DNA from: Aliiglaciecola lipolytica E3
Lineage (GTDB): Bacteria; Pseudomonadota; Gammaproteobacteria; Enterobacterales; Alteromonadaceae
Assembly (NCBI RefSeq): GCF_000314975.1
Contig: NZ_BAEN01000049.1
Span: 124,001 to 188,000 of the forward strand
Length of the DNA: 64,000 nt
Direction of reading: 5' to 3'
Part shown: positions 53,408 to 62,539 of the stretch, one piece after another
Position numbering within the stretch: position 1 is the first letter of the stretch
How the letters are laid out: each line of letters opens with the position of its first letter
The notes under the pieces: generated by a model
Databases searched by the model: none
Told to the model about the DNA's origin: nothing
Seen by the model: the letters and a program-made list of their open reading frames with translations, nothing else
Made by a program: the position numbers and the translations under genes

Positions 53408-56167
53408 TTAAATTATAAAATTTGCCTTTGCCTTGAACTCGGCTAAGTCGAATATGTTTGTTCCTTTTGCAGGAATGTCATCAGGTCTGTTGCCAGCGCA
53501 ATATAAGACTAACGTGCCAAAACTTAGGGAATCCGTTATTTGATTACAAAAGCTGATGATGTCATCAAAATTTAAGTTAATTAATGCGTTAGCTATGGCG
53601 GTTTGTAAATTAAACTCAAGATCTTTGTTACCAACAGCTAACCATAACCTTTGGGCTTTTGCGGTTAAATTAGTATCATTTCCTTCTAATTGTTTTGCCA
53701 CACTCGCTCTTACGTGCGTCCACACTTCGCGATAGTCTTCAATGTCTGCCGTGATTTGAGTCAGGAAAGATTGAATTTCAGCTAATATTTGCTGTGAGCT
53801 AAAATTGGGGGATTGAGCGTAAAACACCATTCCAGGATGTTGATTCAACGGCAAATAACCACTACCTACAAGATAACCTAATTGTTTTTCGTTGCGAATT
53901 TCATGGAAAAAAGGTGAAGCCAATAACTGTTCCACTAAAATTGTTAGCGCGACATCTTTAATGTTTGCGCTGGGGGTTTGCAAATAGAGCACGACCGCAG
54001 AATCAGGATGCTGACTTATAACTTCATTTAAATAAAGTTCAGAATGTTTTAAATCTACAACTTCACGTTTAATAGGCGAGCTCGTTTGCGTGGGTTTAGG
54101 TAAGGCTTTTAATCTTTGCGCAAACCCATTTGCTTGCTCGATTGTCCAATTGCCAAAAACAAACGCTTCAATCGAGTAGTTTTCAAATAATTGTTGCCTT
54201 AACCAATACATATCTTCAATACGCGCATTTTCGATATGCGGCAATAATTCTAGAGGTGCATAGGTATGACGTTGAACTAGTCCCGAAAGACGTGCAAACA
54301 ACCGGTTGATAGGTTTATTTAATAACGAGTTTTGTAGACTTTGTAGCTGTTTTTGTTTCACTTGTTCAAATAATGGCGTTAAGTCAATATCTGCCAATGT
54401 TTGTTTTACAATATTTTCACTAAGTGCTAATTGTTTCTGTGAAAAGCCATTTGTGTGAATTGTAAAACCACCTTGGTGAGCGTAAATATGGTAATGCAAG
54501 CCAGCTACCCCAGCATGATAAAACTGGTCATTTAGATGCTCAACCATTAACGCTACCCAAAGGCGCTTGTAGGCAGAAATTTTTGCACCTTGTGTTACGG
54601 CAGCACAATCAAAAGAAATAAAACAATCACCTTTGGGTTGTTCAAAATCCTTATCTTGAGCATACCAAACTCGTAAATGCTGGGTATCTATGATTTTAGC
54701 CGGAAGTAAAAATCGTTCGTCAACTTCGGCTATTGCGCAGTGTTCGGTGATATAAGGATTAGGAGACGGTAATTGAATGTCTTGAATAGGTTTAGGCGAT
54801 GCTAAGGTATTCAACAAGTCCTTGTGAAGTGATTCGATCTGATAAGGAGTGTCGTACCACTTCGCTACTTTATTCGTGTTGACATCTTTGCTGATGAGCT
54901 TCAATCGCATATTTGCAGGTGTCATGTAACTTAAACACTGTTCAATGGGGGCAATTGAAAAATCCGTAATTAAATACTCCCCTGAGAGTATTTTTTCTTC
55001 ATCATAAAAAAACATTTGATTGGCATATTGAGTTGCATCGTCAATTGGCTTTGCATTTTCAATATGTTCAAAAGCTAACTCACCCAATATTGCTTTTTCT
55101 TTGATTCGCCATGTTTCCAGCGCGTTTTCGCTGATGAGTTGAAGAAAGTAAAATAGGCTGTTCAACACGTCAGAAATATTGTCTTCACCGGCTTTAGTTA
55201 GTTGTAGATTAACATTGAAATCTTTAAATCCTTTACCATTTATACCACCGCCGGCGCTAAGGTTAGTTGCCCAATTTTCTCGTTTATAATGAGCCAAAAG
55301 GCTGCCATTCCCTTCATCGCCCAAAAGGTGGCTGATAAATTCTAATGGCTTCGAGGCGCAATTAAGCTGAGAGTCGGGTAGGGCAAAACTGACGATTAAA
55401 CGTCGTGCATCTTTGATTGGTTTGATACTAATTTTTACGCCTAGCTGCTCAGGTAAATATAATGGTGCGGGGAAGGGTCTTATAAATTCATTGCCAGCCT
55501 GAAAGTGTGAAAAACTCGCTTCTACTTGGCTTTGTAGGTTTTCTATAGTTTGCGCGCTTATCACACATAATGCGATATTATTGGGCACATAATGTTTTTT
55601 GTGGAGTGATTTTAGAGCTTGTTGAATGTCTTCAATTGCATGTTCAGAAAATGTTTGCAGATTACCAACTGAGAATTGGCTAAAAGGATGTTGTGGATTG
55701 CAAGTTTCTTTATGTACCTGATATAAACGTCGTAAATCGTCATGAATCTTAAGCTTAAATTCCGCATCTATTGCGTTAATTTCTTTTTGAATGGCCTGTT
55801 CTGTAAACAGCGGATTAAAAAGCATGTCTGCAAACTGCGTTAACCCTTCCGCTAACTTCGAATGAACGACATCAAAATGATAATTGGAAAATTCGGTGCC
55901 TGTCCACGCGTTTACGCTACCGCCATGTGGAGATAGAAACTGATTTAAACTGTCTGCTTCTGGGAATGATTTACTGCCATTAAATAGCATGTGCTCGAGT
56001 AAATGAGATAATCCGTTGATATTATAAGGATCGTCAAAATGTCCCGCTTGAATGCATGCGGCCACTGCAGATTTTCGACAATCGGCGTCATTAATCAATA
56101 ACACTCGCATACCGTTGGCCAGAGTGACATGTAAATAAGCGCGTTTGTCATTTTTGCTAAGCTGCAA
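53408..56167 (-). CDS. M16 family zinc peptidase (pitrilysin/insulinase type)
   Basis: The 919-residue protein has the inverted zinc motif HLLEH at residues 55-59 and a third ligand E136 exactly 77 residues after H59, as in pitrilysin. The full four-domain length is typical of M16A enzymes. Unlike E. coli pitrilysin it has no signal peptide, so it is probably cytoplasmic. It should degrade peptides of moderate size. No co-transcribed neighbour is evident: 260 bases separate it from the sensor gene and it is divergent from sixA. Confidence 0.9.
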   Translation of the reverse strand: MQLSKNDKRAYLHVTLANGMRVLLINDADCRKSAVAACIQAGHFDDPYNINGLSHLLEHMLFNGSKSFPEADSLNQFLSPHGGSVNAWTGTEFSNYHFDVVHSKLAEGLTQFADMLFNPLFTEQAIQKEINAIDAEFKLKIHDDLRRLYQVHKETCNPQHPFSQFSVGNLQTFSEHAIEDIQQALKSLHKKHYVPNNIALCVISAQTIENLQSQVEASFSHFQAGNEFIRPFPAPLYLPEQLGVKISIKPIKDARRLIVSFALPDSQLNCASKPLEFISHLLGDEGNGSLLAHYKRENWATNLSAGGGINGKGFKDFNVNLQLTKAGEDNISDVLNSLFYFLQLISENALETWRIKEKAILGELAFEHIENAKPIDDATQYANQMFFYDEEKILSGEYLITDFSIAPIEQCLSYMTPANMRLKLISKDVNTNKVAKWYDTPYQIESLHKDLLNTLASPKPIQDIQLPSPNPYITEHCAIAEVDERFLLPAKIIDTQHLRVWYAQDKDFEQPKGDCFISFDCAAVTQGAKISAYKRLWVALMVEHLNDQFYHAGVAGLHYHIYAHQGGFTIHTNGFSQKQLALSENIVKQTLADIDLTPLFEQVKQKQLQSLQNSLLNKPINRLFARLSGLVQRHTYAPLELLPHIENARIEDMYWLRQQLFENYSIEAFVFGNWTIEQANGFAQRLKALPKPTQTSSPIKREVVDLKHSELYLNEVISQHPDSAVVLYLQTPSANIKDVALTILVEQLLASPFFHEIRNEKQLGYLVGSGYLPLNQHPGMVFYAQSPNFSSQQILAEIQSFLTQITADIEDYREVWTHVRASVAKQLEGNDTNLTAKAQRLWLAVGNKDLEFNLQTAIANALINLNFDDIISFCNQITDSLSFGTLVLYCAGNRPDDIPAKGTNIFDLAEFKAKANFII

Positions 56168-56519
56168 CTAAATCACCTATCTAAAAGTTTGATAACAAGC
56201 ATAACGCATTAAATTATTTTTTAAATAAAGTAGATGATTTTGTTTGAGAAATAAATCTAATTAAGGTGAGTGAACTTTACTTAATCAGAAAAGACCTGCT
56301 TATTTGAGTATTTCAAAATTGCAGCTTGGTGTTAGGTAAATGTGTGAATAATTTACCCTTAACAACGCTTTAATCTAAGATAACTTATATTTCTCTAAAA
56401 CAAATCGTTTTAATTCCTTTTCGGCTCTACAATATAGAAATGATTTCGGGCAATATTGAAATAAATTACGTTTCTAAAAACTAGCGGATTTAGAAACTCA
56501 CCTAATAGTTGGACCAAAT
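56168..56519. other. Divergent intergenic region between the M16 peptidase and sixA
   Basis: The 352-base AT-rich stretch must hold promoters for both genes. I found no promoter hexamers good enough to name, no repeats and no coding frame. Confidence 0.5.
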
Positions 56520-56999
56520 ATGTACATTTTTGTGATGCGCCACGGTGAAGCAGCGCCATCATTGCAAAACGACCAGCAAAGGCCGTTGAATGAAAGTGGA
56601 GTTGCACAAGCACAACAATGTGGTCACTGGTTAGAATCGTTTTCAAAAAGATCTAAGAAACCAGTTAGCCACGCGATGGTCAGTCCTTATTTAAGAACAC
56701 AGCAAACCTTTGAACATGTTAGCAAAATTACGAATATTGCTAATGTAAATGAAAACTCAGATATAGTGCCAAATGGAAACTGTCAGGTGATGCACTATTT
56801 CATCGATCAGTTTGCAGTCAAAAATAACGATTTAACAGGATTATTGTTGGTAAGTCATATGCCATTCGTTAGCTACTTCATCGACGAGATGTGCGATATC
56901 CATACTTCAAAAATATTTTCAACAGGAACAATTGTTTGTCTCGATTATAACGTTGATGAATCAAAAGGTTATATTTACGATTCATTTACTCCGGATTGA
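56520..56999 (+). CDS. sixA: SixA, phosphohistidine phosphatase
   Basis: The 159-residue protein has the RHG catalytic motif at residues 7-9 (FVMRHGEAAP) and a second histidine in LLVSHMPFVSYF, as in SixA of the histidine phosphatase superfamily. In E. coli SixA removes phosphate from the nitrogen phosphotransferase protein NPr and was earlier linked to ArcB. It is cytoplasmic. The short 60-residue gene follows after 95 bases. Confidence 0.9.
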   Translation: MYIFVMRHGEAAPSLQNDQQRPLNESGVAQAQQCGHWLESFSKRSKKPVSHAMVSPYLRTQQTFEHVSKITNIANVNENSDIVPNGNCQVMHYFIDQFAVKNNDLTGLLLVSHMPFVSYFIDEMCDIHTSKIFSTGTIVCLDYNVDESKGYIYDSFTPD

Positions 57000-57094
57000 A
57001 TTAGTCAAAAAAATCCGAAATTAGACGTCATTTATTGTTCGCTTTTCCTTTAGTTTTTGAGATTAAGACCGATAAAATTTTTGAGGGGAGGCCT

Positions 57095-57277
57095 ATGTCT
57101 AGTAAAAGCTTACCTGCTTATTTAGAGCAGGCTCTAAAACAGCACGTGGAACAATCACAACTGACTCATGACGATGAGTTGGAAACTATTTACGTGCGCT
57201 TAGCAAAGCTTAATGAAAATGTAGAAAAAATGAAAAAAGCCATCCTCCTAAAGCGTGCACAACGCAGCCAACAATAA
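57095..57277 (+). CDS. Small helical protein, function unknown
   Basis: The 60-residue protein from the ATG at 57095 has GAGGGGAG at 57083-57090 as an excellent ribosome-binding site; the longer frame from 57035 is not needed. It is charged and helical (HDDELETIYVRLAKLNENVEKMKKAI), which suggests a short coiled coil. I do not recognise a family. It lies between sixA and the convergent CorC-type gene. Confidence 0.65.
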   Translation: MSSKSLPAYLEQALKQHVEQSQLTHDDELETIYVRLAKLNENVEKMKKAILLKRAQRSQQ

Positions 57278-57342
57278 CATTCGCAAACCAATTTAAGCAC
57301 TAAGACGTGAGTGAAATCCAAGTAACTTAATCTCTTTTGATA

Positions 57343-58641
57343 TTATACTTTTGTTGACTCTTCTTCCGGGGGAATACTGTAGTAGGCAGGTAAAATCCGT
57401 ACTGTTTTCACCATGTTGTCTTTAATTTCAATAATCTCTATTGGATAGCCGTAAATTCTAACACTAATATTAGCATCCGGAATAAATTCTAAATGTTCTA
57501 ATATCAGTCCGTTTAAGGTTTTAGGGCCTTCAGTTGGAAAATGCCAATCTAATTCTTTATTCAGTTCGCGAAGGTTTGCACTGCCATCAACCAATACACT
57601 GCCATCTTGTTGAACATTGGCTTCTTTAGAATGATCTGGCGCAATACTGGTAGTGAAATCACCGATAATTTCTTCAAGTATATCCTCAAGTGTGACTAAA
57701 CCTTGGATATCTCCGTATTCGTCTACCACTAAGCCAATTCGTTCTTTGGCAGCTTGGAACTGATACATTAACGTGTGCAAAGGGGTAGACTCTGGAGTGT
57801 AATAAATCTCTCTTACAGCCCTTAGCAAACTGGCTTTAGTAAATTGGTCTTTCGACAACAATCGTAAAGCATCACGCATGTGCACAAACCCTACAGCATC
57901 GTCTATGCTATCTCTGTATAACAACACTCGTGTATGTTGCGCATTAACTAACTGGCGTTGAATGTCTTTCCATTCGTCGTTTATATCAATTGAAACAATT
58001 TCACTGCGTGGGATCATAATGTCTTCAGCGGTTACTTTTTCAAGATCAAGAATACCAACTAACATTTCCTGGTGTTTCTGGGGAATCAGTGCACCTGCTT
58101 CGTGTACGACGGTACGTAGCTCTTCTCTGCTCAAGTTTTTGCCATCGTTATTGACTGGATTAACGCGCAATACCATAAGCAATCCATTGCATATGCCATT
58201 GATTAAATACACTAAAGGATAAAGTAAGAACATCAAGGGCAATAAAACAATAGAACTTGGGAATGCAATTTTTTCGGGGTGAAGTGCTGCTACGGTTTTA
58301 GGCGTGACTTCCGCAAATATTAATATGACGAAAGTCAATCCGAAGTTAGCTATTGCTAGTCCCCAAACGTCACCAAATAAGCGTAAACACAAGATTGTTG
58401 CAACCGACGCAGCTGCAATATTCACCAGATTATTGCCAATTAGAATAAGTCCTATCAATCGATCTGGACGGTCTAATAATTTGGTAACTCGAAGCGCACC
58501 GCTATGGCCTTCATTTTCAAGATGTTTCAGGCGATATCTATTGATCGACATCATTCCTGTTTCAGAACTAGAGAAGTAGGCAGAAAGAAATATCAAAATG
58601 CCGAGCATCGTTATTAACGTACTCGTCGAGATGTCATCCAA
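57343..58641 (-). CDS. CNNM/CorC-HlyC family transporter-associated protein
   Basis: The 432-residue protein has an N-terminal CNNM (DUF21) membrane domain with about four helices (1-190), a CBS pair (about 205-330; VTAEDIMIPRSEIVSID) and a C-terminal CorC/HlyC domain (about 345-420). This is the full layout of YfjD/YtfL-like proteins, thought to export magnesium or cobalt or to take part in ion homeostasis. It lies 79 bases downstream of ypjD on the same strand, an arrangement also seen in other Gammaproteobacteria (ypjD-yfjD next to ffh). Confidence 0.9.
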   Translation of the reverse strand: MDDISTSTLITMLGILIFLSAYFSSSETGMMSINRYRLKHLENEGHSGALRVTKLLDRPDRLIGLILIGNNLVNIAAASVATILCLRLFGDVWGLAIANFGLTFVILIFAEVTPKTVAALHPEKIAFPSSIVLLPLMFLLYPLVYLINGICNGLLMVLRVNPVNNDGKNLSREELRTVVHEAGALIPQKHQEMLVGILDLEKVTAEDIMIPRSEIVSIDINDEWKDIQRQLVNAQHTRVLLYRDSIDDAVGFVHMRDALRLLSKDQFTKASLLRAVREIYYTPESTPLHTLMYQFQAAKERIGLVVDEYGDIQGLVTLEDILEEIIGDFTTSIAPDHSKEANVQQDGSVLVDGSANLRELNKELDWHFPTEGPKTLNGLILEHLEFIPDANISVRIYGYPIEIIEIKDNMVKTVRILPAYYSIPPEEESTKV

Positions 58642-58720
58642 CTAAATGGTTCCTATATTGTGGTTCAGGTATGAATGTATGTGCATATGCTTCAGGATTC
58701 AAGTTGAAAATTCAATTACT

Positions 58721-59512
58721 TTAACTACCTAAGATAACTTCTTTTACAAAACGGCTTCCAAAATAAGCCAAGGTAAGTAAAAAAGCACCTATTAGGGTAG
58801 CCGTTATCACGGGTTTTCCACGCCACCCCCATTTCTGATGACCTACTGTTGTTGTTGCAAAAACAGCCCAAGCGATAACCGAAAGTAACGTTTTATGAGC
58901 TTGTTCGTTTGCGAGCATATTTTCTAAAAATACAAATCCACTAATTAAAGACAGCGTTAATAGTAACGTGCCGGTAAGAAGCAGTTTGAAAAAAATGGTT
59001 TCAACTGTCATTAGAGGCGGTAAAGATGAATGTAATATGGGCGATTTCTTTTGCTTCAAACGTTCGTTAATGTAAGCCAGTTGTAATGCATACAGTACTG
59101 CTATGATTAAACACCCATAAGCTAAAAGCGCTAAGGTAATGTGAATCACTAAGTCAGGCTGTAATTGTATCTGCATAATATGGACTTCAGGTATCAATGC
59201 ACCTAGTAATACGATTAACGCCGAAAAACCAAAGACGACAGGCATTAATATCGCAGTGGCCAATGCAAACGAAGCCACTGTCATTGTGCAAGTTACCAGC
59301 CACGCAATAAGAGACGCCACATTAAGCATGCTCATATTAGTACCCGGTGCTTGATTTAACGCTTCGAAAAGCAAATATAAGTGGGTGGTGAGTGCGAAAA
59401 AGGCGGGTATCACCATCAATTTCGGATTAGGCCCTTTATGATGAAATAATCGTGACGTCACCCAACCTGCGGCAAACAGATATAAAACGATGCAGACAAT
59501 TTGAATCAACAC
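58721..59512 (-). CDS. ypjD: YpjD, CcsA/HemX-like inner membrane protein
   Basis: The 263-residue protein has about eight membrane segments and the cytochrome c assembly (CcsA-like) core, including a conserved tryptophan-containing stretch GHQKWGWRGKP near the C-terminus. It is divergent from ffh, the same neighbourhood as in E. coli. The function of YpjD in cytochrome assembly is not established. Confidence 0.9.
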   Translation of the reverse strand: MLIQIVCIVLYLFAAGWVTSRLFHHKGPNPKLMVIPAFFALTTHLYLLFEALNQAPGTNMSMLNVASLIAWLVTCTMTVASFALATAILMPVVFGFSALIVLLGALIPEVHIMQIQLQPDLVIHITLALLAYGCLIIAVLYALQLAYINERLKQKKSPILHSSLPPLMTVETIFFKLLLTGTLLLTLSLISGFVFLENMLANEQAHKTLLSVIAWAVFATTTVGHQKWGWRGKPVITATLIGAFLLTLAYFGSRFVKEVILGS

Positions 59513-59636
59513 TTTTAAATGCCTTATGGTAATTGGTAATAATTCAGTTAGTTAGGGCTTAAAGCAGCTTAAGTCTACCGTACTAATGAGCACGACCCAA
59601 ATAGTAACATTAAAAAATTCTTATTGAATAGTAAGG

Positions 59637-59665
59637 TTCTTATATTCAGATACATTAGGTATAAT
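59637..59665 (+). promoter_or_regulatory. Candidate sigma-70 promoter of ffh
   Basis: A perfect TATAAT at 59660-59665 lies 33 bases before the ffh ATG. The -35 position 17 bases upstream reads TTCTTA, a weak match. Confidence 0.5.
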
Positions 59666-59698
59666 CCTGCGCTATTAGAAATAGGAAGCCATAGAATT

Positions 59699-61102
59699 AT
59701 GTTTGAAAACCTCACAGAACGCTTAGGTAAGACGCTTAAAAATATAAGCGGCAAAGGCCGTCTATCCGAAGACAATATTAAAGAAACACTACGCGAAGTC
59801 AGAATGGCATTGTTGGAAGCTGACGTGGCATTACCCGTGGTGCGTGATTTTGTTGCTCAGGTAAAAGAGCGCGCAGTGGGGACCGAGGTTACTAAAAGTC
59901 TCAAACCCGGTCAGGTGTTTATCAAAATAGTTCAGTCAGAACTCGAATCCGTAATGGGCGCGGCAAATGAAAAGTTAAATTTAGCCGCGCAACCGCCAGC
60001 GGTAATTTTAATGGCTGGTTTGCAAGGTGCTGGTAAAACTACCAGTGTTGGTAAGCTCGCTAAATATTTAAAAGAACGCGAAAAGAAAAAAGTGTTGGTG
60101 GTGAGTGCCGATGTTTATCGTCCCGCTGCGATAAAACAACTGCAAACACTTGCAGAAGATTTAGATGTTGGCTTTTTTCCTTCTAGTTCTTTGCAACGTC
60201 CCATTGATATTGCCAACGGCGCAATTGATCATGCTAAAAAACAATTTTTTGATGTTTTGATTGTTGATACCGCAGGTCGCTTGCACGTCGACAACGAAAT
60301 GATGGGGGAAATCAAAAACCTTCATGAAGCTGTTAAACCAGTAGAAACCCTATTTGTAGTGGATGCAATGACTGGTCAAGATGCGGCAAATACCGCTAAA
60401 GCATTCAACGAAGCCTTACCACTTACCGGTGTTATTTTAACTAAGGCAGACGGTGATGCTCGAGGCGGAGCAGCGTTATCTGTTCGTCATATTACCGGTA
60501 AACCGATTAAATTTATTGGTATGGGAGAAAAACTCGATGCCCTGGAGCCTTTCCATCCTGAGCGCATAGCGTCACGTATTTTAGGTATGGGTGATGTACT
60601 GAGTCTTATCGAAGAGGTAGAGCGAAAAGTCGATAAAGATAAAGCGCAAAAACTGGCAGCGAAAGTTCAAAAAGGCAAAGGTTTTGATCTTCAAGACTTT
60701 AAAGAGCAATTAGAGCAAATGCGTAATATGGGCGGCATGATGGGCATGATGGATAAATTGCCTGGCATGGGCAACATGACCGCTCAGATGAAAGAAAAAG
60801 CCAACGATAAGCAGTTCACCCAAATGGAAGCAATTATTAATTCTATGACACCCGGTGAACGTCAACGTCCAGATATTATTAAAGGCTCACGCAAGCGCCG
60901 TATTGCACAAGGGTCAGGTACACAAATTCAAGACGTAAACCGTTTGCTTAAACAATTTATGCAAATGCAAAAAATGATGAAGAAAATGTCAGGTGGCGGC
61001 ATGAAGAAAATGATGCGCAATATGAAAGGTATGATGCCTCCTGGAGGTGGAATGGGAGGACCTGGTGGCGGTATGGGGGGAATGTTCCCACCTAAGCGAT
61101 AG
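59699..61102 (+). CDS. ffh: Ffh, signal recognition particle GTPase
   Basis: From the ATG at 59699 the protein has 467 residues and begins MFENLTERLGKTLKN, the usual Ffh start; the frame extends 25 codons further upstream but that part is not Ffh-like. It has the N domain, the G domain with GLQGAGKT (107-114), DTAGRL and TKADGDARGG, and a methionine-rich M domain ending in a Gly/Met-rich tail. It binds signal sequences and 4.5S RNA and delivers membrane proteins to FtsY. rpsP, which usually follows, is not here. Confidence 0.96.
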   Translation: MFENLTERLGKTLKNISGKGRLSEDNIKETLREVRMALLEADVALPVVRDFVAQVKERAVGTEVTKSLKPGQVFIKIVQSELESVMGAANEKLNLAAQPPAVILMAGLQGAGKTTSVGKLAKYLKEREKKKVLVVSADVYRPAAIKQLQTLAEDLDVGFFPSSSLQRPIDIANGAIDHAKKQFFDVLIVDTAGRLHVDNEMMGEIKNLHEAVKPVETLFVVDAMTGQDAANTAKAFNEALPLTGVILTKADGDARGGAALSVRHITGKPIKFIGMGEKLDALEPFHPERIASRILGMGDVLSLIEEVERKVDKDKAQKLAAKVQKGKGFDLQDFKEQLEQMRNMGGMMGMMDKLPGMGNMTAQMKEKANDKQFTQMEAIINSMTPGERQRPDIIKGSRKRRIAQGSGTQIQDVNRLLKQFMQMQKMMKKMSGGGMKKMMRNMKGMMPPGGGMGGPGGGMGGMFPPKR

Positions 61103-61430
61103 TTCACCATTACTATGTACTGAGCTGGAGTAGAGTCTCCAGCTCACTTCCTAAAGTCAACTCATTGATGTTATCTAAATAAGTCTATCTCAAAACAATT
61201 TATGTGTTTTAGTTGCAATTTTGGCTTAGTGCTTAGTTTTTGCTTACTCCTGAACGTCATAATTTAAAACGTCCTGCCTGTTTACACGCTCGTTAATCCA
61301 ATAGTTAATAAAATGTGTCAGTAATTTTAACAATTAATTAATCTGCCGTTTACAAGTTGTTAATATGTAAGGTAAAAATATTTGGCTGGTTAATTGCTTA
61401 ATATTTAATCGAATTCTAACAAGAGGTAAT
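61103..61430. other. Intergenic region after ffh
   Basis: This 328-base stretch holds the hairpin near its start and the leader of the CHRD gene. I saw no frame, tRNA or ribosomal protein gene in it. Confidence 0.55.
61121..61146 (+). terminator. Hairpin after ffh, possible terminator
   Basis: TGAGCTGGAG / CTCCAGCTCA is a 10-base perfect stem with a six-base loop, 18 bases after the ffh stop. No T-run follows, so termination strength is uncertain. Confidence 0.55.
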
Positions 61431-61991
61431 ATGATGAAAATTAAGTTCATGAATAAGATCTTTTACGTGTTATTCCTTTCTGCGTTTTCTTTTTTAGCGA
61501 ATGCGGGCTTCATGTTTTCTACAACCTTAAGCGGGGATCAGGAAGTCCCTCCAGTGGCAACAGCGGCCTCAGGGATGGCGATGGGAGAATTGACAGGTAT
61601 GTCCGGTTCTTATGTATTTACTTATCAGATTGATTACATGGATTTAAGCTCACCTATAATTGATATTGCAGGTGGTGGCCATTTTCATAATGCCCCCATG
61701 GGTTCAAATGGAGGAGTTGTTCACTTATTCGATACTGATGTATTTGCATTTCTCGGCACCACCTCTGGCTCGATAATGGGCGATTGGCGTTTTGATGATG
61801 CCACAAATCCGCTTACTGATGCATTGGCTGAACAACTTATCGCAGGGAATATTTATATAAATTTACATACCCAAAATTTTACTGGTGGTGAGTTGCGTGG
61901 TCAATTAGCGGTTGTGCCAGAGCCGGCTAGTTGGTTTCTATTCGCCGCAGGAATTATGACGTTAATTGCTCGCCGTTTTAGAAAGGTGTGA
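61431..61991 (+). CDS. CHRD-domain protein with PEP-CTERM sorting signal
   Basis: The 186-residue protein has a signal peptide ending near residue 27 (FSFLANAG), a CHRD domain (TTLSGDQEVPPVATAASG, later GGHFHNAP and INLHTQNFTGGELRGQL) and a C-terminal VPEPASWFLFAAGIMTL segment followed by ARRFRK, the PEP-CTERM layout of motif, helix and basic end. Such proteins are processed by an exosortase and anchored or released with exopolysaccharide. An exosortase gene is not in the window and must be elsewhere. A weak GC-rich hairpin follows. Confidence 0.9.
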   Translation: MMKIKFMNKIFYVLFLSAFSFLANAGFMFSTTLSGDQEVPPVATAASGMAMGELTGMSGSYVFTYQIDYMDLSSPIIDIAGGGHFHNAPMGSNGGVVHLFDTDVFAFLGTTSGSIMGDWRFDDATNPLTDALAEQLIAGNIYINLHTQNFTGGELRGQLAVVPEPASWFLFAAGIMTLIARRFRKV

Positions 61992-62034
61992 ATACGGGTG
62001 TGAATATCTTCAACAATTAACTAACTGTTATAAC

Positions 62035-62054
62035 GCCGGAGAGGGAATTCCGGC
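62035..62054 (+). terminator. Weak hairpin after the CHRD gene
   Basis: GCCGGA / TCCGGC with an eight-base loop lies 44 bases after the stop. No T-run follows, so it is only a possible terminator. Confidence 0.35.
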
Positions 62055-62250
62055 ACGCTTCTTATCCACCATAAATAATCAAAACGTCTGTTTTTGGTTA
62101 TTCTAATCGCCAAATGCTTCAAACAACTTGACCAAGTTACTGTTACTTTCCTTTAGTCATCCGTTAATGTGCCAGCAACTATGGCAATTTAGTATTCAAC
62201 CGAATAAATGCATGGGCGCAATCGCGCCTAACTATTTAAGGAGAAAACGG

Positions 62251-62445
62251 GTGGTTAGATTTTTCGGTATTAACTTGGTCGTGGCAAGTACGTTAAGTTA
62301 ATTGTTATTCTTTGTTCAACTGATCTCTGCCCAGCAAGTTTTATCATATGTTTTGTTGGGACTAGCCACCAGCGTAATCTCTACCTGGCTTTATACCAAA
62401 TTGAATCAAAGAGCAGAAAAGTCGCACAGTGAACCCGCTCAATAA
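62251..62445 (+). pseudogene. Small membrane-protein frame broken by an in-frame TAA
   Basis: A GTG at 62251 is preceded by AAGGAG at 62238-62243 with ideal spacing. The frame reads 16 codons to a TAA at 62299-62301, then continues open in the same frame for 47 more codons to a TAA at 62443-62445. Joined, it would be a protein of about 64 residues with two hydrophobic segments (VRFFGINLVVASTLS and VLSYVLLGLATSVIS) and a charged end. A single base change would restore it. It may be a decayed gene, a sequencing error or a start-stop leader. A GC-rich hairpin (62215-62228) lies just before the ribosome-binding site. Confidence 0.5.
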
Positions 62446-62539
62446 AAGTTAAGCCGAAACAATCTTTGCATAGTTTATTGCATTTGTGACAATTTCACGG
62501 TAGCGTTTGATTTAGTTGACTATTTATCGAGCAAATGAA

